Source of the DNA: RGIG8767 sp045531685
Lineage (GTDB): Bacteria > Bacillota > Clostridia > Lachnospirales > Lachnospiraceae
DNA: 16,309 bases
Direction: 5' to 3'
NCBI GenBank assembly: GCA_045531685.1
Contig: JAZSEL010000060.1
Coordinates: forward strand, 1-16,309
Shown here piece by piece: positions 14,823-16,309 of the stretch (the first letter of the stretch is position 1; every line of letters begins with the position of its first letter). The translations under genes and the position numbers were made by a program. The notes beneath the pieces were generated by a model. That model was not told the origin of the DNA. It searched no databases and worked only from the letters and a program-made list of their open reading frames with translations.

Positions 14823-14851
14823 ATCTTATCGCAATGTAATGAAAAATACAA
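14823..14851 (-). promoter_or_regulatory. Possible murC promoter
   Basis: On the minus strand TTGTAT (14846-14851) is followed after exactly 17 bases by TAAGAT (14823-14828), about 43 bases before murC. Both boxes match the consensus at only four positions, and an overlapping alternative TTGCGA-N17-TAAATT exists. Confidence 0.35.
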
Positions 14852-14952
14852 ATTCTTTTGAAAATATCCGTATCAATCGGACAAAATGGAAAAATAATGT
14901 AAATTTTGTACAAAGACACAGGGGAATTCAAGAAAATAATTAGTAAAAATTA

Positions 14953-14981
14953 TTCACTTTGGACAATTCATATGATATAAT
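14953..14981 (+). promoter_or_regulatory. Promoter of glgC
   Basis: A consensus TATAAT (14976-14981) preceded by TG to give the extended form TGATATAAT lies 17 bases after TTCACT (14953-14958). Transcription would start near 14988, giving a leader of about 57 bases. The rest of the murC-glgC gap is AT-rich with no further clear structure. Confidence 0.7.
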
Positions 14982-15044
14982 GAACGAAACTAAACCTAAA
15001 ATATTTATATGATAGGGGAATAATGTACTCAGAGGTGAAGACTT

Positions 15045-16309
15045 ATGATTAAGAAAGAAATGATAGCCATGTTGTTGGCCGGCGGACAGGGGAGCCGCCT
15101 GGGTGTATTGACATCCAAGGTAGCTAAGCCGGCTGTATCCTTCGGTGGAAAATACCGAATTATAGATTTCCCACTCAGTAACTGTATTAATTCCGGTGTA
15201 GATACGGTTGGTGTATTGACACAGTATCAGCCTCTTCGGTTGAATACCCACATCGGAATTGGTATTCCGTGGGATTTGGACCGTAATATCGGCGGTGTGA
15301 CCGTACTCCCTCCTTATGAAAAGAGCACAAACAGCGAGTGGTATACGGGAACTGCCAATGCCATTTACCAGAACCTGGAATATATGGACAGCTTTAATCC
15401 GGAATATGTACTGATTCTTTCCGGTGACCATATTTATAAGATGGACTATGAAGTGATGCTGGATTTCCATAAGCAGAACAAATCGGAATGTACCATTGCG
15501 GTTATGCCGGTGCCGATGGAAGAAGCAAAGCGTTTTGGTATTATGATTACGGACGAAAAGCGCCGGATTACCGAATTTGAGGAAAAGCCGGAGAATCCGA
15601 GAAGTAATCTGGCTTCCATGGGTATTTACATATTCAATTGGAAGACATTAAAAGAAGCATTAATTGCTAAGGCAGATCAGCCGGCATTGGATTTTGGCAA
15701 GCATATTATTCCGTATTGTCATGAAAAGGGTGCGCCAATGTATGCGTACGAGTTTAACGGATACTGGAAGGATGTAGGAACGCTGCAGTCTTACTGGGAA
15801 GCGAATATGGAACTCATTGATTTGGTTCCGGAATTTAATCTTTACGAAGAATATTGGAAGATTTATACCAAGAGCGATATTTTACCGCCACAGTACTTTG
15901 CAGCAGAAAGTGTGGTTGAAAAGAGTATTATCGGTGAGGGAAGCGAGATTTACGGTAAGGTGTATAATTCCGTAATCGGATGCGGGGTTATCATTGGCAA
16001 AGACACCGTCGTAAGAGATTCCATCATTATGAATAATACCGTAGTCGGCAGTGGATGTGAGTTCCACAAAACAATCGTAGCAGAAAATGTTGAAATTAAG
16101 GATAGCAGCCGCTTTGGTATCGGGGAAGAATGTGAAAATGATGGATTCCCGCATATTTACAACAGCGGACTTGTCTGCATTGGTGAGAAGAGCGTGATTC
16201 CAAGTGGTATTACGGTTGGAAAGAATGCATGTATCTTTGGAGTGACCGGACCGGAGGATTATACGGACGGAGAGCTTCCGAGTGGTAAAAATCTTATTAA
16301 GGCAGGTGA
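15045..16309 (+). CDS. glgC: Glucose-1-phosphate adenylyltransferase (cut by window end)
   Basis: This enzyme makes ADP-glucose from glucose 1-phosphate and ATP, the committed step of bacterial glycogen synthesis. The frame opens at ATG 15045, seven bases after AGAGGTG, and stays open for 421 codons to the window edge. The TGA at the very end is out of frame, so the stop lies beyond. Clostridial GlgC proteins are about 420-430 residues, so only a few residues should be missing. The nucleotidyltransferase domain has MLLAGGQGSRLGVLTSKVAK (nucleotide loop), RIIDFPLSNCINSG, LILSGDHIYKMDY (catalytic Asp), RITEFEEKP and NLASMGIYIF. The C-terminal third has hexapeptide-style strands (IIGEGSEIYGKVYNSVIGCG and onward) forming the left-handed beta-helix that binds the allosteric effector and joins the tetramer. 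A companion glgD often follows in this group, but is outside. Confidence 0.95.
   Translation, partial: MIKKEMIAMLLAGGQGSRLGVLTSKVAKPAVSFGGKYRIIDFPLSNCINSGVDTVGVLTQYQPLRLNTHIGIGIPWDLDRNIGGVTVLPPYEKSTNSEWYTGTANAIYQNLEYMDSFNPEYVLILSGDHIYKMDYEVMLDFHKQNKSECTIAVMPVPMEEAKRFGIMITDEKRRITEFEEKPENPRSNLASMGIYIFNWKTLKEALIAKADQPALDFGKHIIPYCHEKGAPMYAYEFNGYWKDVGTLQSYWEANMELIDLVPEFNLYEEYWKIYTKSDILPPQYFAAESVVEKSIIGEGSEIYGKVYNSVIGCGVIIGKDTVVRDSIIMNNTVVGSGCEFHKTIVAENVEIKDSSRFGIGEECENDGFPHIYNSGLVCIGEKSVIPSGITVGKNACIFGVTGPEDYTDGELPSGKNLIKAG

Noticed and set aside
16307..16309. TGA at the window end as the glgC stop
   Set aside because: It is out of frame with the ATG at 15045. The in-frame codon there is GGT followed by an incomplete GA, so glgC continues beyond the window.
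1..16309. CRISPR array, tRNA, rRNA, transposase, toxin-antitoxin or defence genes
   Set aside because: I looked for regularly spaced direct repeats, cloverleaf sequences and recombinase motifs and found none. The repeats here are inverted, not spaced direct repeats.

Overview
The window is chromosomal DNA from a low-to-moderate GC Firmicute, most likely a member of the Lachnospiraceae (class Clostridia). The support is the set of housekeeping genes (F-type ATP synthase, dnaD and helicase loader, prs, murC, glgC), the long variant of PRPP synthetase, TTG and GTG starts placed by strong AAGGAG sites, and extended -10 promoters of the TGnTATAAT type. This assignment is by recognition, not by a search. 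Both window edges cut genes: atpD lacks its 5' half and glgC runs off the right edge in frame.

Layout, left to right. (1) 1-1200: the end of an ATP synthase operon (atpD 3' part, atpC), followed within two bases by a very long hairpin. (2) 1365-4612: a short conserved hypothetical protein with a TTG start, a large imperfect palindrome (about 1740-1978), and an 868-residue membrane-anchored extracellular protein. That protein ends in a C39-peptidase-like domain that appears to have lost its catalytic residues. (3) 4639-5451: a terminator hairpin shared with the convergent queT gene (queuosine-precursor ECF S-component). queT has a good promoter, a 15-bp palindrome at its start site and a structured leader. 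(4) 5452-9149: two translationally coupled ABC half-exporters forming an asymmetric heterodimer. (5) 9150-9835: a gene-free region almost filled by a 635-bp imperfect palindrome with a perfect 40-bp centre, then a compact bidirectional terminator. (6) 9836-13164, minus strand: dnaD-dnaC-prs, coding for replication-restart and helicase-loading proteins plus PRPP synthesis. The upstream region holds three tandem 9-bp TGTGGA repeats, one of them close to a DnaA box. (7) 13401-14780, minus strand: murC for peptidoglycan precursor synthesis. (8) 15045-end: glgC for glycogen synthesis, divergent from murC.

The genes are mostly ordinary. The unusual content lies between them: four long inverted-repeat structures of very different size in 16 kb. 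Two of them (after atpC, and between the C39-like gene and queT) have unrelated stems but carry the same 19-base loop, GCTRACGTGACCTAAGGCW, closed by the same GTG/CAC pairs, with a compensating base-pair change next to it. The two larger ones (about 240 and 635 bp) look like foldback elements or long structured RNAs with no coding capacity. I see no transposase, integrase, CRISPR array, tRNA or rRNA.
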